Part shown: piece by piece, positions 19,765 through 31,611 of the stretch | How positions within the stretch are numbered: position 1 is the stretch's first letter | Layout of the letters: each line of letters begins with the position of its first letter | NCBI RefSeq assembly: GCF_040183065.1 | Contig: NC_091120.1 | Coordinates: forward strand, 71,140,708 to 71,204,707 | Reading direction: 5' to 3' | Origin: Periplaneta americana | Taxonomy: Eukaryota > Arthropoda > Insecta > Blattodea > Blattidae | Length of the DNA: 64,000 nucleotides | The notes under the pieces: generated by a model | Databases searched by the model: none | Seen by the model: only the letters and a program-made list of their open reading frames with translations | What the model was told of the DNA's origin: nothing | Program-made: the position numbers and the translations under genes

Positions 19765-21389
19765 TAAATCGGATGTATGTCTGCATTATGGCCAGAATTA
19801 CATAAAGTGTGTATATTTGAGGTATTTAAAGGGGGGTAACGGGACTTTGTGCCTACTCTGTACAATACATAGGCTATTTTCTTCCGCTACACTCAGTGAT
19901 TTAAGGTATTATTCCGGTGAATATCACTGATATGTAGTTCTTTACTTGCAATTAAATTGCAGTCATGATTCGTTAGTAGAGTTAAGAATAACGTGTAATG
20001 AAATCTTGAGAACGATGAACTAATTGTTACACTGTTTGACTGGCGCGTGTGTTTTTTTGCGCTCCAATTCTCCCACGGTAGTCTTTCTGAAAAATGGCTG
20101 ATTTTCATTAGAACAACAACTAAGCCTTACTAGAGCGCATACGCTACTTTCAATCGGTAAGAGTAGAGCAGCTGTCATCAGGACAGAGCACCCTGGGGCT
20201 AGCGTATCTTACCAGCGGAGAACACACTGCACTATGGTGCATTCGTAGTTGCTAGCGGGTATGCTCTCTACCTCTTCCTGCTGCACGACGAGGCACACGG
20301 GACGGCTCAGCTTACCCCTCAGGTTACCCTTTACCCATTTCAGTGAGTGCTGACGACCACTGGCGTAGAGCAATAAATTTTTCTTCGAAAATACTTCCTT
20401 CAACTGAATATAACATTCTCAACGTAATTTGCGTAACGAAAAATATAAGTTCGTTATTTTGCATATGTTCATGATGCTGATTTATTTGCGGAGTGCACCA
20501 CATGAAGAGTTACAAACTAATATATCATAAATGGATCAATATTTCTAAATTCTGGTTTTTAAAAACTTTATAACAAGAAGGGACCTTCGAAAAAAATGAT
20601 ATTGGGAACTTTTATGTATGCTCTCTCCATAGAATTTAATATGAAATGACAGTATAATATTTGAATAGTCTGAGTTTTTTTTTTTCAAATAGTTGAGCTA
20701 ATATTTTTCTCTATAATACAGTGTTTGAAATTTAGAAGCATGTTAGATAAATATACTAAAGAAGAAAGAATTGAAAGTGATGTAAAATAATATCTTTATA
20801 AGCATTCAGAATAACCTCCTCTAACATCTAAAAAAAAGTATTAATTCTTTTACGAATGCTTTCTCTAACTTTTCGCTCGGAGTAATCTAGGGCCTAAATG
20901 TCATCATCTGATTTACGGATTAGACTTCAGTCTTGCTCTACAAATTACGGTGAACTATTACAATTTTGTCAGATCAAGTAAACACACGCAATTCCTATTA
21001 TTTAGATTTAATTTTCCTTAAATTTGAAGTTTGATTCGTAACGGTACAAGTGTCTGTGATTATTTTATGTCGTTACTTTTTCTTTTGTTTCGAATAAGAG
21101 TTAGCCTATGCCGTGAAATTACATATCGTATATTTACTGTTCAAAGTTGTACAGAGTTTACTACGTCTTATTAATTTCAGTTTTATTAATGCTTAACACA
21201 TGATCATATAATGAAATTAGTTTACAATACGATTTGGATTTAGTACTGCCCTTTACAAAATATGTTGTTGTGTTTTCTAATACCAGGCGTTTGCCAATAA
21301 ATTCATTTGGCCTCTTGCACTCCAATACGAAATATAAAAATGCATTAAACAACATTTTCAAATAATATCATATGTATTTGTCCATATCC
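19765..21389. other. Intronic DNA, nothing recognised
   Basis: No coding motifs, SINE promoter or paired ends found. The stretch near 20130-20350 is GC-richer than its surroundings but I could not assign it. Confidence 0.45.
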
Positions 21390-21603
21390 TATTTTTCATC
21401 CATTTATTATCATAATACACTGCTCTCTTAAATTGACGGAGTATATTGGGAATTAATTCAATAGCTTTCCCAAAATACCCTATCAAATGTTTCTTATAAA
21501 TATTTTTTTCTCGACATGGAAGCAAAAACGAGCAAAATTGCATTAAACTTTCTTGTTTGAAATATCTCAAAGAATAATCATTTGAAATTAATCACATTAC
21601 TTA
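21390..21603. mobile_element. Half copy of the palindromic MITE at 4693-5240
   Basis: CATTTATTATCATAATACACTG, then TCTTAAATTGACGGAGTATAT, TTTCTCGACATGGAAGC, AACGAGCAAAATT, ATCTCAAAGAATAATC and GAAATTAATCACATTACTTAC follow the right half of the 4693-5240 element in order. The left arm is missing. Confidence 0.75.
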
Positions 21604-21720
21604 CATTTCATCTTATATTTTTCTTGAAAACAGTATCCTGATTTCCTTTTCATTAAACATAGGCTTTAAATTTCGCCTCAAATAAAAACTTTTAGTTGTA
21701 TTTAGATTTTTTCTTTTTCC

Positions 21721-21765
<45 letters not shown>
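21721..21765. repeat. (TTA)n microsatellite
   Basis: About 15 uninterrupted TTA units, followed by a diverged TTAATTTTATTATTAAA stretch. Confidence 0.9.
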
Positions 21766-21767
<2 letters not shown>

Positions 21768-21805
21768 TTTATTATTAAAAGTAGTATTATATGATGCTTA
21801 TTGTT

Positions 21806-22098
21806 ACACAGCGCAGAACTGCATGCATTGTATTCTTCACCTGACATAATTAGGAAAAATAAATCCAGATGTTTGAGATGGGCAGGGCATATAGCACGTA
21901 TAGTCGAACCCAGAAATGCATACAGAGTGTTAGTTGGGAGGCCGAGACGTAGATGGAGGATAATATTAAAATGGATTTGAGGGAATTGGGATGTGACGTA
22001 GAGATTGGATTAATCTTGCACAGGATAGGAATCGCTGGCGGGCTTATGCGAGGGCGGCAATGAACCTGTGGGTTCCTTAAACCCGCTTGTAAGTAAGT
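21806..22098 (+). mobile_element. RTE-type LINE, short 5'-truncated copy
   Basis: It begins at GTTACACAGCGCAGAACTG and ends at CCTTAAACCCGCTTGTAAGTAAG, parallel to 10820-11152. Deletions within the KRPLGRPRRRW codons and one-base losses break the frame (AAATCCAGATG, GATGGAGGATAATATT). A TATTATATGA word occurs near both ends (21787 and about 22105) but not next to the left junction. Confidence 0.85.
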
Positions 22099-22587
22099 AT
22101 TATTATATGAAGGATTCTAGATATGGGAGATTCGAGGGATTCGAGAACTTTTCAGGATTCGGATCAGATCGAGAAAATTTAGAATTTGTTGAACTACTAC
22201 TGTAGTAATATCTCTGCCAGATAACAAAGAACCGCACTAAGAGTGTCAGAATTATATTTTCGATTTTGGTAAAGCCGATTATTCCTTTGTGTGGCTATAG
22301 TAACGGGATGTTAACTGAAAATTGATGGAATGAAAGCGAGGGAAGGGAATATAACCTGAAAAACAATTAGTTAACAAATTAAAAATTTAATTTGAATTCT
22401 CATTAATGATCTTCGTATCTGAATCTGATGTATGTAGCCATTGCGTTAGTAATCCATTTCATTAAGTTCTTTAATCATGTCAATAGTATGAAGGAATTAA
22501 ATATGTTTCTTTGTTGAAATGCTAACATCTGTGATTACAGGCAACTCGTTCTTCCTGCTGCCAAACATTGTTTCATACAACGCTATA

Positions 22588-23289
22588 CAGAGTGATTCAC
22601 GAGAATTTACCGTCCTTTCAGAGCTCATTTCTGAAGACATTTTGAGCAAAAAATATCATATAAGCTTAGTTCCTATTCTCAATATTTTCTGAGTTACGCT
22701 AATTTAAAGTTGTTTGTAAAATACGTTTTTTTCTATAGTTTGAAGGTAAAAGAATAATACAAAAAGAGAATGAACCATTCAGAAGTATCATTTCTTTAAT
22801 TGGAAAGTATTATGAAGCTAAAAATGTGCTGTGAACTTCTTAGTTGCTTCATACAGACATCTTTATCTATTTTTAACTAGAAAATTTCATTATTCTTACG
22901 CACTTATCACAACAATTATTACAAATCACACCACTTCCACCGACTTAATTATTTGCAGTTCAATTTTGCATCCTAATTTACAGTATTGGAGAGTTTATAA
23001 CACATTTTAAAAAATGACGCCGTCCGTTTGAGTACACTTGGTCGCATGCTTGTGAACGGCACTCGTCGTGCTACGTAACTGCATACGACTATCTTTGATT
23101 TTCGTAGCGCTCGCGCTGGCTGCTGACTGCACGCTGACCAAGATCACACGTTCACAGCAATGCGTTCCAATAACGAAACGTAACTCTGTCAATATTGAGA
23201 ATAGGATCCATATTTATATGACTTTTTTGCTCAGAATGTCTTCGGAAATAAGCTCCTTAAAGGACGGAAAATTCTCGTGAATCACCTTG
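22588..23289. mobile_element. Long-TIR non-autonomous DNA transposon, 702 bp, TA target site
   Basis: Left TA|CAGAGTGATTCACGAGAATT and right (reverse complement) TA|CAAGGTGATTCACGAGAATT pair through CCGTCCTTT, GAAGACATT, TGAGCAAAAAA, CATATAA and CCTATTCTCAATATT, so the arms are about 110 bp. The interior has two short opposed frames with no recognisable motif. It lies near the 3' end of the gene B intron, about 520 bp before exon 2. Confidence 0.85.
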
Positions 23290-23809
23290 TATGTTGTCTC
23301 CTCCTTAACGTAATAAAGTACTTAGGAACTATCCCTTTAAAATGCTATTGTTCCTTCAGTGGAAGAGTACACAATTCAACTGTTAGCGTGTACATGTCTC
23401 ATATTACCATTTACAGGGGAAAATACACTACTGTTAGATGAGAGGGCAAACGGCTTATAGCTGGGAACCTCGAGCTAAAGTTAGTGAATTGCAAGTCGGG
23501 AACCAATGGAGGCATGGGATGCTTACCCTGCCTGCCATTTTAAACATCATTCTTTCTTCGTCCCCTTTCATTCATTCAGTGGAAGAGTAGCCCATGGAAC
23601 GAGTGAAGTAGCCAATACGATTTGAACTTATGTCCTTTCTTCTCCATTCACCTAGGAACCTTTTCAAAAACGTGAGCTCGCTAACCTCTTAACCATTCTT
23701 CCCTCTTCTCATTTTACTGATTTGTTAACTTTAATAATGAATTTCCTTTCATAGCTTCTTCAAAAAATCTTCCTTTATAAACTTAAAGATCTGTAACATT
23801 TTGTTACAG

Positions 23810-26482
23810 GTATGTGCCTTAATAGTCGCTGTGGACGCAGTTGTAGTGAACAATGGCGATGGTACACATAAGAATAACTTTGGCGGTGGTGGAGCCTCCA
23901 CACTTGGGAATTTCATCAACCCGGGCAGCGCTTACAGTCACGTTATGAGTTCTGCAGGTGGATTTAGCGGCTTCTACGACCATGGTCAAGGTGGATCTTC
24001 CAGCGGACATTCGAACACTGTCATACACCAAGCACCAGTCCAAGCTTCAATGTCTTCAGGATTTCCAGCAGCAGCACTTGGATCTCAAACTACACGACAC
24101 TACTCAGATTCCGCAAATTATAACTGGCCCTTGTCAAATCAAGGAAGTCAACACGTTGTCAAGGAAGTTACCGAACCTACAGAAGAATCAGGAAAAAGCT
24201 CCGGGAATGAACAAGATCCCGTCAATTATTTTGAGTCTTATAAAACCGGAACTAAACACAGCTCCCTTATACCCTCCGGTTCAAGCAGTTCTAACTTAGG
24301 ATACTTTCCTAAATTCAGCAAGAGTTTGGGTTATTCAACTAATTTTAATCAAGGCTCAAATTCAGGACATTCATCTAAATTGGGATATTCGGCATTGACT
24401 AATACAGGTATAGGACAATCTATAAAGTTCACTTCTCCAGGACTGAGTAAACCAGGCGTAGGACAAGGATTAAACTCAGGGTATAATAAGATGCAACTCT
24501 TGAAGCAAGGATATAGCTTAGACCATGTATCTACTATTTCAAATTCAGGTTTTAAACCTTCGAAAACTAGTTCGAGTTATGTTACTGATACAGATGTGAA
24601 ATCTGATAGCAGTGGTGGTTTTGCACACGGTTCGAGTTTTGCTACAGGTTCGTCTAACTTTAAATTTGGTACAGACCACAAACTTACTTTCGGGAACACC
24701 GGTGTAAGACATGGCTACAGTATCGGACCTAGTGCAACCGGTTCCAATCTCTTGGCATCGGGATATGGTAGCAAATTCAACACAGGATCAAATAGCCTCA
24801 CAAATCATATTGGAGCAAGTAGTTCTGTTGTAGGACATGGAACGACAAGTAGCACAGTTTCAGGTGCTGACAGCTCACTGGGTTATACATCAAACAGTGG
24901 TGTAGGTGTCACATCAGGTTTAGAACATGGTACAGGATTAATTAGTTCCAATTCAGGATACGGTACCATAACCACGAATAATTTAAATTCTGGACATATC
25001 TCGACTCCCGGCTTGCAACAGTCTTCAACGATTTCAGGACTAAGCCTTACGCGCACTTTAGATCCTGCTAGTGTTGAGGTAGGACATAACTCAGGATCAG
25101 GGTATGTTACGGTAGATGCGTCCAAATTGAGTCCTATGTCAATTATGGTTAACCCCAATCTGGTCCATGCTACAACTGATGGCAACGGTTATTACTTTTC
25201 GGCAATGAAAGGCTCAAAATACGGTTCGATTTCAGGTATATCTTCTCTAAGTCACGGACACAACCAAGGACATTCTTTAAGTGGAACAAGTAATAAAGAC
25301 GGAATGTATTTCTCTGCCATGGGAAAACATCCCACTGTTTCTAATTCAAATAACGGTTTCAATTTTGGGTCAGTTCATCCCGTTAAAGAAATCGCTGATT
25401 TGAGTCACGATTCTACTATTAGAGTTGGATCCGGAAGCAATGTTCAAGGACACGCATCTCTTATCGGTTCAGGAAACAGTGCTCAAGGACACAAATCTGC
25501 CATCGGTTCAGGATCGGTGTATTCTGAACATAATTCAAATTTAGGACAAGTGTCAGATAATTCTCATACGCGATACAATTCAGGTTCAGGAAATGCAGGC
25601 TCCGTACAAAACTTCAACACAGGACATGAAAACGGCCATAACACTCCGCAATTCAACACAGGATCAGGATACCGTCCAGCTTTTCCAGAGACTTCTAGAG
25701 GACCACAAAATTCACAATTCAATGCTGGATCAGCATTTAATACAGATTCGAGAGTAGTACAGAATCCTTACTCAGGTTCAGGTAACTCAGGTGGACCAGG
25801 GTCACGTGGGAACAGTTTCACACATAACTCTTATTTAGGCTCGGGTAACTCAGGTGCATCAGGATTGCATGGACACAGTTTTACACATAACTCAGATATT
25901 GTGGTAGGATCAGGAAGTGTAAATGTTGGAGTGAGACAAAATAATCCTGCCATACATTCAGGTGTAGCATCCGCCAACAGTCATCAAAATACAGGATCAG
26001 GCAGTTATGGAGTCACTGTGGGACCTAGTAACATCGGTGCTGTTCGTGTGGTAAACAGTCCAGCGTTAGAAAGTCATGCTCATAATCAGAATTCAAACAT
26101 TCCTTCAAGATCTGTTAATTATCATGGTGAACGAAACTCGGGTTTCAGACCGTCACCCGAAATAAACCCAGTAGCGAGTGCTACTACTCCAGCTTACAGA
26201 AATGTGGAAAGTTCATCGCAACAAAGCTTCACTGCCCGTCCAGGCGTGCACAGAGGCAGAGATCAAGGATTCGCACTTTCTAGACATCCAACGAACATGA
26301 ATTCAGAAATTCCTGGCCCTATATCAAATCCTCCTGACATTGAAATACCTACGAATGTGAGAGAGATGGGTAAGAAAGCGAGAGCCAGCGGGGTGGCTAC
26401 CTCAACTTCTAACTTTATATCTGGTAATGGAGGCTCTAACGGATTGGGCATGGTTACGGTCATTCGAGAGGAACCCAAGTAA
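23810..26482 (+). CDS. Gene B exon 2: Gly/Ser/Asn/His-rich secreted structural protein
   Basis: The exon begins after TTTTGTTACAG and runs to TAA at 26480-26482, adding 890 residues to the five of exon 1 (about 895 total). The joined N-terminus is MWIALVCALIVAVDA, a signal peptide. The mature chain is low-complexity: GGGG and GHGQGG near the start, recurrent SG, NSGH, GSGN and GH-containing words such as SNVQGHASLIGSGN and SAQGHKSAIGSGS, and a twice-used aromatic motif YFSAM (in GNGYYFSAMKG and DGMYFSAMGK, mid-protein). The C-terminus turns charged (GLGMVTVIREEPK). Cys appears only in the signal peptide. No enzyme domain or chitin-binding R&R consensus is visible. The single frame stays open for 2.6 kb in AT-rich DNA, which strongly supports a real gene. 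Likely an extracellular matrix protein (cuticle or eggshell); silk-like or salivary roles are possible. Confidence 0.85.
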   Translation, partial: VCALIVAVDAVVVNNGDGTHKNNFGGGGASTLGNFINPGSAYSHVMSSAGGFSGFYDHGQGGSSSGHSNTVIHQAPVQASMSSGFPAAALGSQTTRHYSDSANYNWPLSNQGSQHVVKEVTEPTEESGKSSGNEQDPVNYFESYKTGTKHSSLIPSGSSSSNLGYFPKFSKSLGYSTNFNQGSNSGHSSKLGYSALTNTGIGQSIKFTSPGLSKPGVGQGLNSGYNKMQLLKQGYSLDHVSTISNSGFKPSKTSSSYVTDTDVKSDSSGGFAHGSSFATGSSNFKFGTDHKLTFGNTGVRHGYSIGPSATGSNLLASGYGSKFNTGSNSLTNHIGASSSVVGHGTTSSTVSGADSSLGYTSNSGVGVTSGLEHGTGLISSNSGYGTITTNNLNSGHISTPGLQQSSTISGLSLTRTLDPASVEVGHNSGSGYVTVDASKLSPMSIMVNPNLVHATTDGNGYYFSAMKGSKYGSISGISSLSHGHNQGHSLSGTSNKDGMYFSAMGKHPTVSNSNNGFNFGSVHPVKEIADLSHDSTIRVGSGSNVQGHASLIGSGNSAQGHKSAIGSGSVYSEHNSNLGQVSDNSHTRYNSGSGNAGSVQNFNTGHENGHNTPQFNTGSGYRPAFPETSRGPQNSQFNAGSAFNTDSRVVQNPYSGSGNSGGPGSRGNSFTHNSYLGSGNSGASGLHGHSFTHNSDIVVGSGSVNVGVRQNNPAIHSGVASANSHQNTGSGSYGVTVGPSNIGAVRVVNSPALESHAHNQNSNIPSRSVNYHGERNSGFRPSPEINPVASATTPAYRNVESSSQQSFTARPGVHRGRDQGFALSRHPTNMNSEIPGPISNPPDIEIPTNVREMGKKARASGVATSTSNFISGNGGSNGLGMVTVIREEPK

Positions 26483-26668
26483 AGAAAACGCTAACTCATC
26501 CTGTTATACCGCCATATATTGCCAAAGTTTTTGTTGTTATTGCTTGTATAAGTGTATTTTATGCTGCATTATGTGTATGTTATATAAGAACGCTGTTAAT
26601 ATTAGACAATTGGAAGAGACTGGATTTGCATGTAAGCTTTATGTTCCAAGAAAGTGAAAGTATGTTAC

Positions 26669-26674
26669 AATAAA
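26669..26674 (+). terminator. Polyadenylation signal of gene B
   Basis: AATAAA lies 187 bp downstream of the stop codon in TTACAATAAAACAC, the first canonical signal after the frame ends. Confidence 0.65.
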
Positions 26675-27240
26675 ACACAGTATAACTTGAACTCGTGTTG
26701 TTCATGCTGATCTGAAAGATGAAATGCTTTCATAAGAAGAGAAACCACTAGACATTCCTGCTATAATTAAGACAGATATTAATCCTGCTTTTAGCACGCC
26801 ACGCTACAAAGTTGTAACTGCTATATATAATCGCAAGCTTCGAAAGAAATGTCTGTACTTAAAACAAAACACAACGCGATCCATCTAAAGGCCCAATTAG
26901 TTCTGGAAATCAAAAGAGTTGCAAAAAGCAAGCAGCTAAGAAATGAAACCAGAAGTCCGTGGAATCAGTACAAGCTATGAACTATAATTATAGCCTATAG
27001 ATGTCCTAGTTCAATTTTCCGTCTACTTTTAGAGACGTGATTATATTTTCTCAATATCAAACAAAACACAGATAAATCTAACTTCACAAACACGACAGAA
27101 AAATGACTTCCGATTAGTTTCAAGCAATGATTACATCAAAATTAAAGCAGATGTGGTAATCACCAAATACAGACATACTTATATCGAACATGACCTACAA
27201 AGCATGCCTGAATGTTTAGCAGTATTGTCCTGTTGAAATT
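26675..27240. other. Intergenic DNA, nothing recognised
   Basis: No frame or repeat structure that I can support. Confidence 0.45.
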
Positions 27241-27544
27241 GAAAGTTTGATGCAGCTCCAGACTCTTCCATAATGACATTCAATGTGATTTTTTTAATAT
27301 TATCTTTTGTACAGAAATACATTTCTGAAAAAGCATTAATAACAGACCAGTTATTATGAAATTATATGATGGGAGTAAAATCATCAGTTGCACTGAAAGT
27401 TTGATGCAGCTCCAGACTCTTCCATAATGACATTCAATGTGATTTTTTAATATTATCTTTTGTACAGAAATAAATTTCTCAAAAAGCATTAATAACAGAC
27501 CAGTTATTATGAAATTATATGATGGGAGTAAAATCATCAGTTGC
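27241..27544. repeat. Tandem duplication, period 154 bp
   Basis: GAAAGTTTGATGCAGCTCC starts at 27241 and again at 27395. The two units differ by one T in a T run and a few substitutions up to AAATCATCAGTTGC, so the duplication is recent. It is the reason a minus-strand frame here repeats itself. Confidence 0.95.
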
Positions 27545-28369
27545 GCACACCTCTAATATCCTCTTTCACAGAAATTGTAAATTAATTTTAGGACTCCAAA
27601 TTCGCTGCATATATTTTAAATTTCGGAAGAAATATCTACACTTAAAATATAATGTCGGACTATGTTTCTATAGGTACTATTAGTTCTTAAAACCAATAGG
27701 GTTACAATACACATAGGAATATAAAATAACAAAAATGTGAGATTTAAAAAATGTTTTTATAATTCAAACTAATAAGTATGTAGAGTAGAGAAAACTGGGC
27801 TAATTTCATGATATTTTTACTTAAATTTGTCACGAATTTTTACCAGGGACAAATATAATTCTGATGGTATAGTATAAATAGCAGAAGATGTATTATAACA
27901 TAGATTTTCTTCACCGCGCTCTTACAGTGACGTGAGCATATTTTTGAAAACTAACTTACTTGAAGAGTTGTGAAATCTAAAGCTTTGAATTTTTTTGTGA
28001 ATACATCTTTTGTTGAAAGAAGAATTTCTTCTTTTGCTGTGTTCTGTGATCTAAATTGTTTTCTATGGTAAGTATTGACATGGTATATTTTTTGATGAAA
28101 TACATAAACTTATCAATTCACTGAGTATGTCACAGTGTCTTATCGTAGGAGGTTATTTTCTTAGCGTTTTCTCGTTGCACTAGGCCATTTTTTCTTTAAC
28201 TTTTTATACGATATAACAATATTATCTCGTGGAAGAAATATCAAATGCATGAAACGTAAAATATTTGTATGTGTGTATTCATTGCATCTCTTATATATTG
28301 TTCGTCATCCTTGTTACAGATATCAGATAATCGCAGGGTCAAATGTGATAATAAATACAAAATAAGTGA

Positions 28370-28744
28370 TATGATAGAAGCAATTCGTATTGTCTAAAAC
28401 AAAGGAAAAGTGCCGTAGAGGAACCTCGCCTTCTTCTAGACACATTCCACGAGAACCAGAAAGAGACCAAAGTAGCAGTCAAGGAGAATGACATTTCCAG
28501 TCCTTCAAGTGAGTTAAAAGAGGTAGACAACGAAACAGCATCATCTTCAGAAGCCAAACAAAGAATATCTATGCTTAAAGAAAAGCTGAATGATAAGTCT
28601 AAAGATTTTTGTGCGGATCTTGCTCAGGAAACTTCGAGAACGACAAGCATAGTGAAAGATGGATTTAATGTGTCAGTTGTGATCAATGGTTTCATGATAC
28701 ACATCAATACCTTTCAAATGACAGAAATAATTTTAATTGTTTGA
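28370..28744 (+). other. Unassigned open frame, Lys/Glu/Ser-rich
   Basis: A 124-codon frame between stops has no early ATG and reads AVEEPRLLLDTFHENQKETK, DISSPSSELKEVDNETASSS and ISMLKEKLNDKSKDFC. Its hydrophilic, acidic/basic composition is more protein-like than neighbouring AT-rich frames. CCTTGTTACAG| at 28319 could be a splice acceptor, and TTTCTATG|GTAAGT near 28065 a donor after an ATG, but joining them runs into a stop within 26 codons. It may be a decayed gene or transposon exon. I do not recognise it. Confidence 0.25.
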
Positions 28745-30069
28745 GTTGTAGGTACGAATCTGACTGAGGAATTTAAAATTTGACTGGATATGTCTAAATA
28801 TTTTGAATTTAAGAACCATCACGAAAATACCCTTGTACTGTCACGAAATTATGCCAGCTCTTCTAGAGTGCTATTATTATTCTTTTTTCTTTCTTTGTAT
28901 TGCTTGTTTGTAAATACTGTATAAATTTATTTTAGGTAAAAATGCTGACATATAACTTCCTCAAACCTAGTAATGTACGTACATTAAAAACACTATTCTT
29001 TTTTTAATGTGAACCTTATTTTTGCACTAAAACTCTAGTATCACGAAATTAGCCGAGTCTGCCCTACAACGAGTACAAGGCAAAGAGCACGATGCAAAGC
29101 TTAAAAAATTTCGCATCACAAAATGAATTTGGATTGTACTACAACAATGACCCAGATCTAATCACTCACACCTTTCTGAAATCTGCAGTCTGAGTATGAA
29201 ATTTCATTCCCTAGATACAGGCACATTGAAAGAGGAATTTAATCGATATATGAATGACTATTAGATTAGGATAATGAATTAATTTTGTTGTGAACCAAAT
29301 AAAGTCGATAATTTTTATCTATAGCTCTTTTATTCAGGGCCGGAACTTTTTATGTACCCTAAATCAGCGACGCAGCACTCTAAATAAATTGTTTCTCTCC
29401 CATAGAGAACCATGACAAGAATTTTGATTATCCTCAAAATTTTCTCTTGAATTTTGACATGGGAGAGAATTATTAGTATTTTTTCTCAGAACCTCCTCAA
29501 TCAGGGACAGCGATTTCTTTCTTACTAACAAGGAAATAGTCCCAGGTCATATGAAAATGCATATTTTAGCTCATTTTCATTCGCTAAGAAACGTGGTGAT
29601 AGTCGTTGGTTTCGCTTTTTCTCGTTTACAAAATGCATTGACTTGAAAATCATTGCTACTTATGCCGATTCTTGCGCGCACTCGGATCCTCATAGTTCCG
29701 CGACACCATACCGCAGCTCCCATATTAGTTCTCTACTCAATTTTTCTTTCTCTTGTCTTACATTAGTAGTAGCCTACAATCCATGACATCGGACAGTCAT
29801 TCGTACACCGTCCAAATCCATAGGTATGCAGCTGGAAATCTAGGAATACGAATGTACATATGCTTTCAAGAACCGAAAGTAAAATTTGGACCTAAAGTAA
29901 AACAATGTGTAGATGAAGATAAGCTGTTTAATGTAGAAGTCAATGCAAGTAGTTCCATGAACTGATAAAAAGTCATGTGAGAAGATGGTTAAGAGATGTA
30001 TTTCTCCCGAATGTTAAGAAAGACACATTACTTCTAGTTTCCTGGAGTGGTCACGTAGATGACACTATA
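28745..30069. other. Intergenic AT-rich DNA, nothing recognised
   Basis: Small open frames, for example 29753-29965, show no motif or codon pattern I can support. Confidence 0.45.
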
Positions 30070-30318
30070 TGAAGAGTCCACTGCAAGAATGATGGATGTC
30101 ACTTTCTTGTCAAAAATGAACCTAGACTGTCAATGCATAGCTTAAGACGTATAGAATCTACATAGAGAGTTATGTGGCATTAACACTGACAGTCATTGTC
30201 CAGTAATGATCGGAAAATCACAGTTAAGCTTTGAGCGCTAAGCATTTCAAACTTTCCATTGCTTCTCCTGAAAAATGTATTCTAAATGACATCCATCATT
30301 CTTGCAGTGGACTCTTCA
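30070..30318. mobile_element. MITE, 249 bp, TGAAGAGTCCACTGC termini, TA target site
   Basis: TA|TGAAGAGTCCACTGCAAGAA at the left is matched by its exact reverse complement at the right, ending 30318|TA. The perfect repeat covers about 32 bp to GATGGATGTCA. The interior lacks coding capacity. Confidence 0.85.
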
Positions 30319-31479
30319 TATGTATTTACTGATGAAGAAGTAAACAATACTTTACATAGTAAGACAAGAAAACACAAATTATCCCTCCAAAAACTATAAG
30401 ATTTGTGCAACCCTTGGATGTGTATTTTTTGGACAATATAAAATTGCAATTCGAAGACTAGAAGATTATTTCAGACATAAAAATTTTTGTGAAAACATTC
30501 CAGATACATTCCACGATAGGGGCTTCATAATGACATTAATTTTGTAAGGTGTATCATCAGTTTCATTCATTTGTCCTCAAAGACATGCTAATATAAGCGT
30601 GACGGAGAAACATGTGAGATAGTTTGATAACGCTCTTCGAACAATATTGAATGTTAAAAACGTGCGTTCAGAAACGTGGTTTTTTATTTCCTTAGAAATA
30701 AAAAGACCCAAAAATTATGTTAACATAATAGAAGCGATGTTACAGATTTTCGAATAGATTGGCTGCAACGTAAGAGTCGAAATACATTTCCTTCATCTCC
30801 ATCTAAATTATTTTCCTAGTAATTACGAGAGTTTAGCGCGAAACGAGGTGAAATATTTCACTAAAATATAAAAAGAAAATGGAAATGAAGTATCAAGGGA
30901 AGAGAAGTATTAACCCGTTACTGCATAAAGTTATTAATGACCTGAAAAATGCGTTTCTGAGTTTAAGTTTGCTAGTTGGTGACTTAAGAATGCTTTCTTA
31001 CCATTTTTATCTTTATTTACTTTCTGGGATAAAAATTAAGGACCGTCCCATAAATAGGACGCTATGCATAATGGTCAGTGACACAGTAGCTGAATAGAAT
31101 AACCCCTCTTTTAGTTCAAATAGTATTTATGTATTTATTATGTAGCAAATACATATACACATATTAGAATCAGTGGTTCAACTGCCCTTCCCACACAAGC
31201 CTACGCATTGTACAACACTATTCTGTGTGGTAAGGGTAGAAACATTTAGGGTGGAGTCCAATTTGACACTTCGTGCAGATGAACTTTGCTTTCCCTCTAC
31301 AATTAGCACACCTTCGCTGAGTTTCATTTTCAACTGGCCAGTACTGTAAAAGCCAGGAGACGGCAAAAGTTGAGGAGCGGTTCTGAAGAGTTTTGAGGCT
31401 TCATTTTTCTGTACAGAAAGCAAGCATCTACTAAGGCAACATCAAGAAAAAAGCGAAGATGGATCACCACTCTGTTGTT

Positions 31480-31610
31480 GCCGCTGTTGCTAACATTGGT
31501 ACTGCCAACGCTGGTGCTGCTGTTTCTGTGCTAGCGCTGGCACTGCTGTTGCTGCTAGTGAGGGTGCTGCTATTGCTGCTGCTAGCGCTGGTGCTGATGG
31601 TGGTGATTGT
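31480..31610. repeat. Impure (GCT)n trinucleotide tract
   Basis: GCTGCTG, GTTGCTGCT, GCTAGCGCTGGTGCTG and similar words fill this stretch inside the piggyBac remnant, next to the SINE tail. Confidence 0.7.
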
Positions 31611-31611
31611 A

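Larger units (their letters stand above)
12039..23809 (+). other. Intron of gene B (11.8 kb), repeat-filled
   Basis: Donor CTG|GTAAGT at 12038/12039 and acceptor TTTTGTTACAG| at 23809. It holds RTE copies, other LINE pieces, a SINE, MITEs, mariner remnants and microsatellites, each listed separately. In the parts between them (12812-12905, 13301-13792, 15995-16813, 17459-17690, 18561-18989, 22099-22587, 23290-23809) I see no gene. Confidence 0.65.

Noticed and set aside
23801-23809. TTG or unspliced start for gene B
   Set aside because: TTGTTACAG is the acceptor itself; eukaryotic initiation there is unlikely and the spliced start at 12024 fits in phase.
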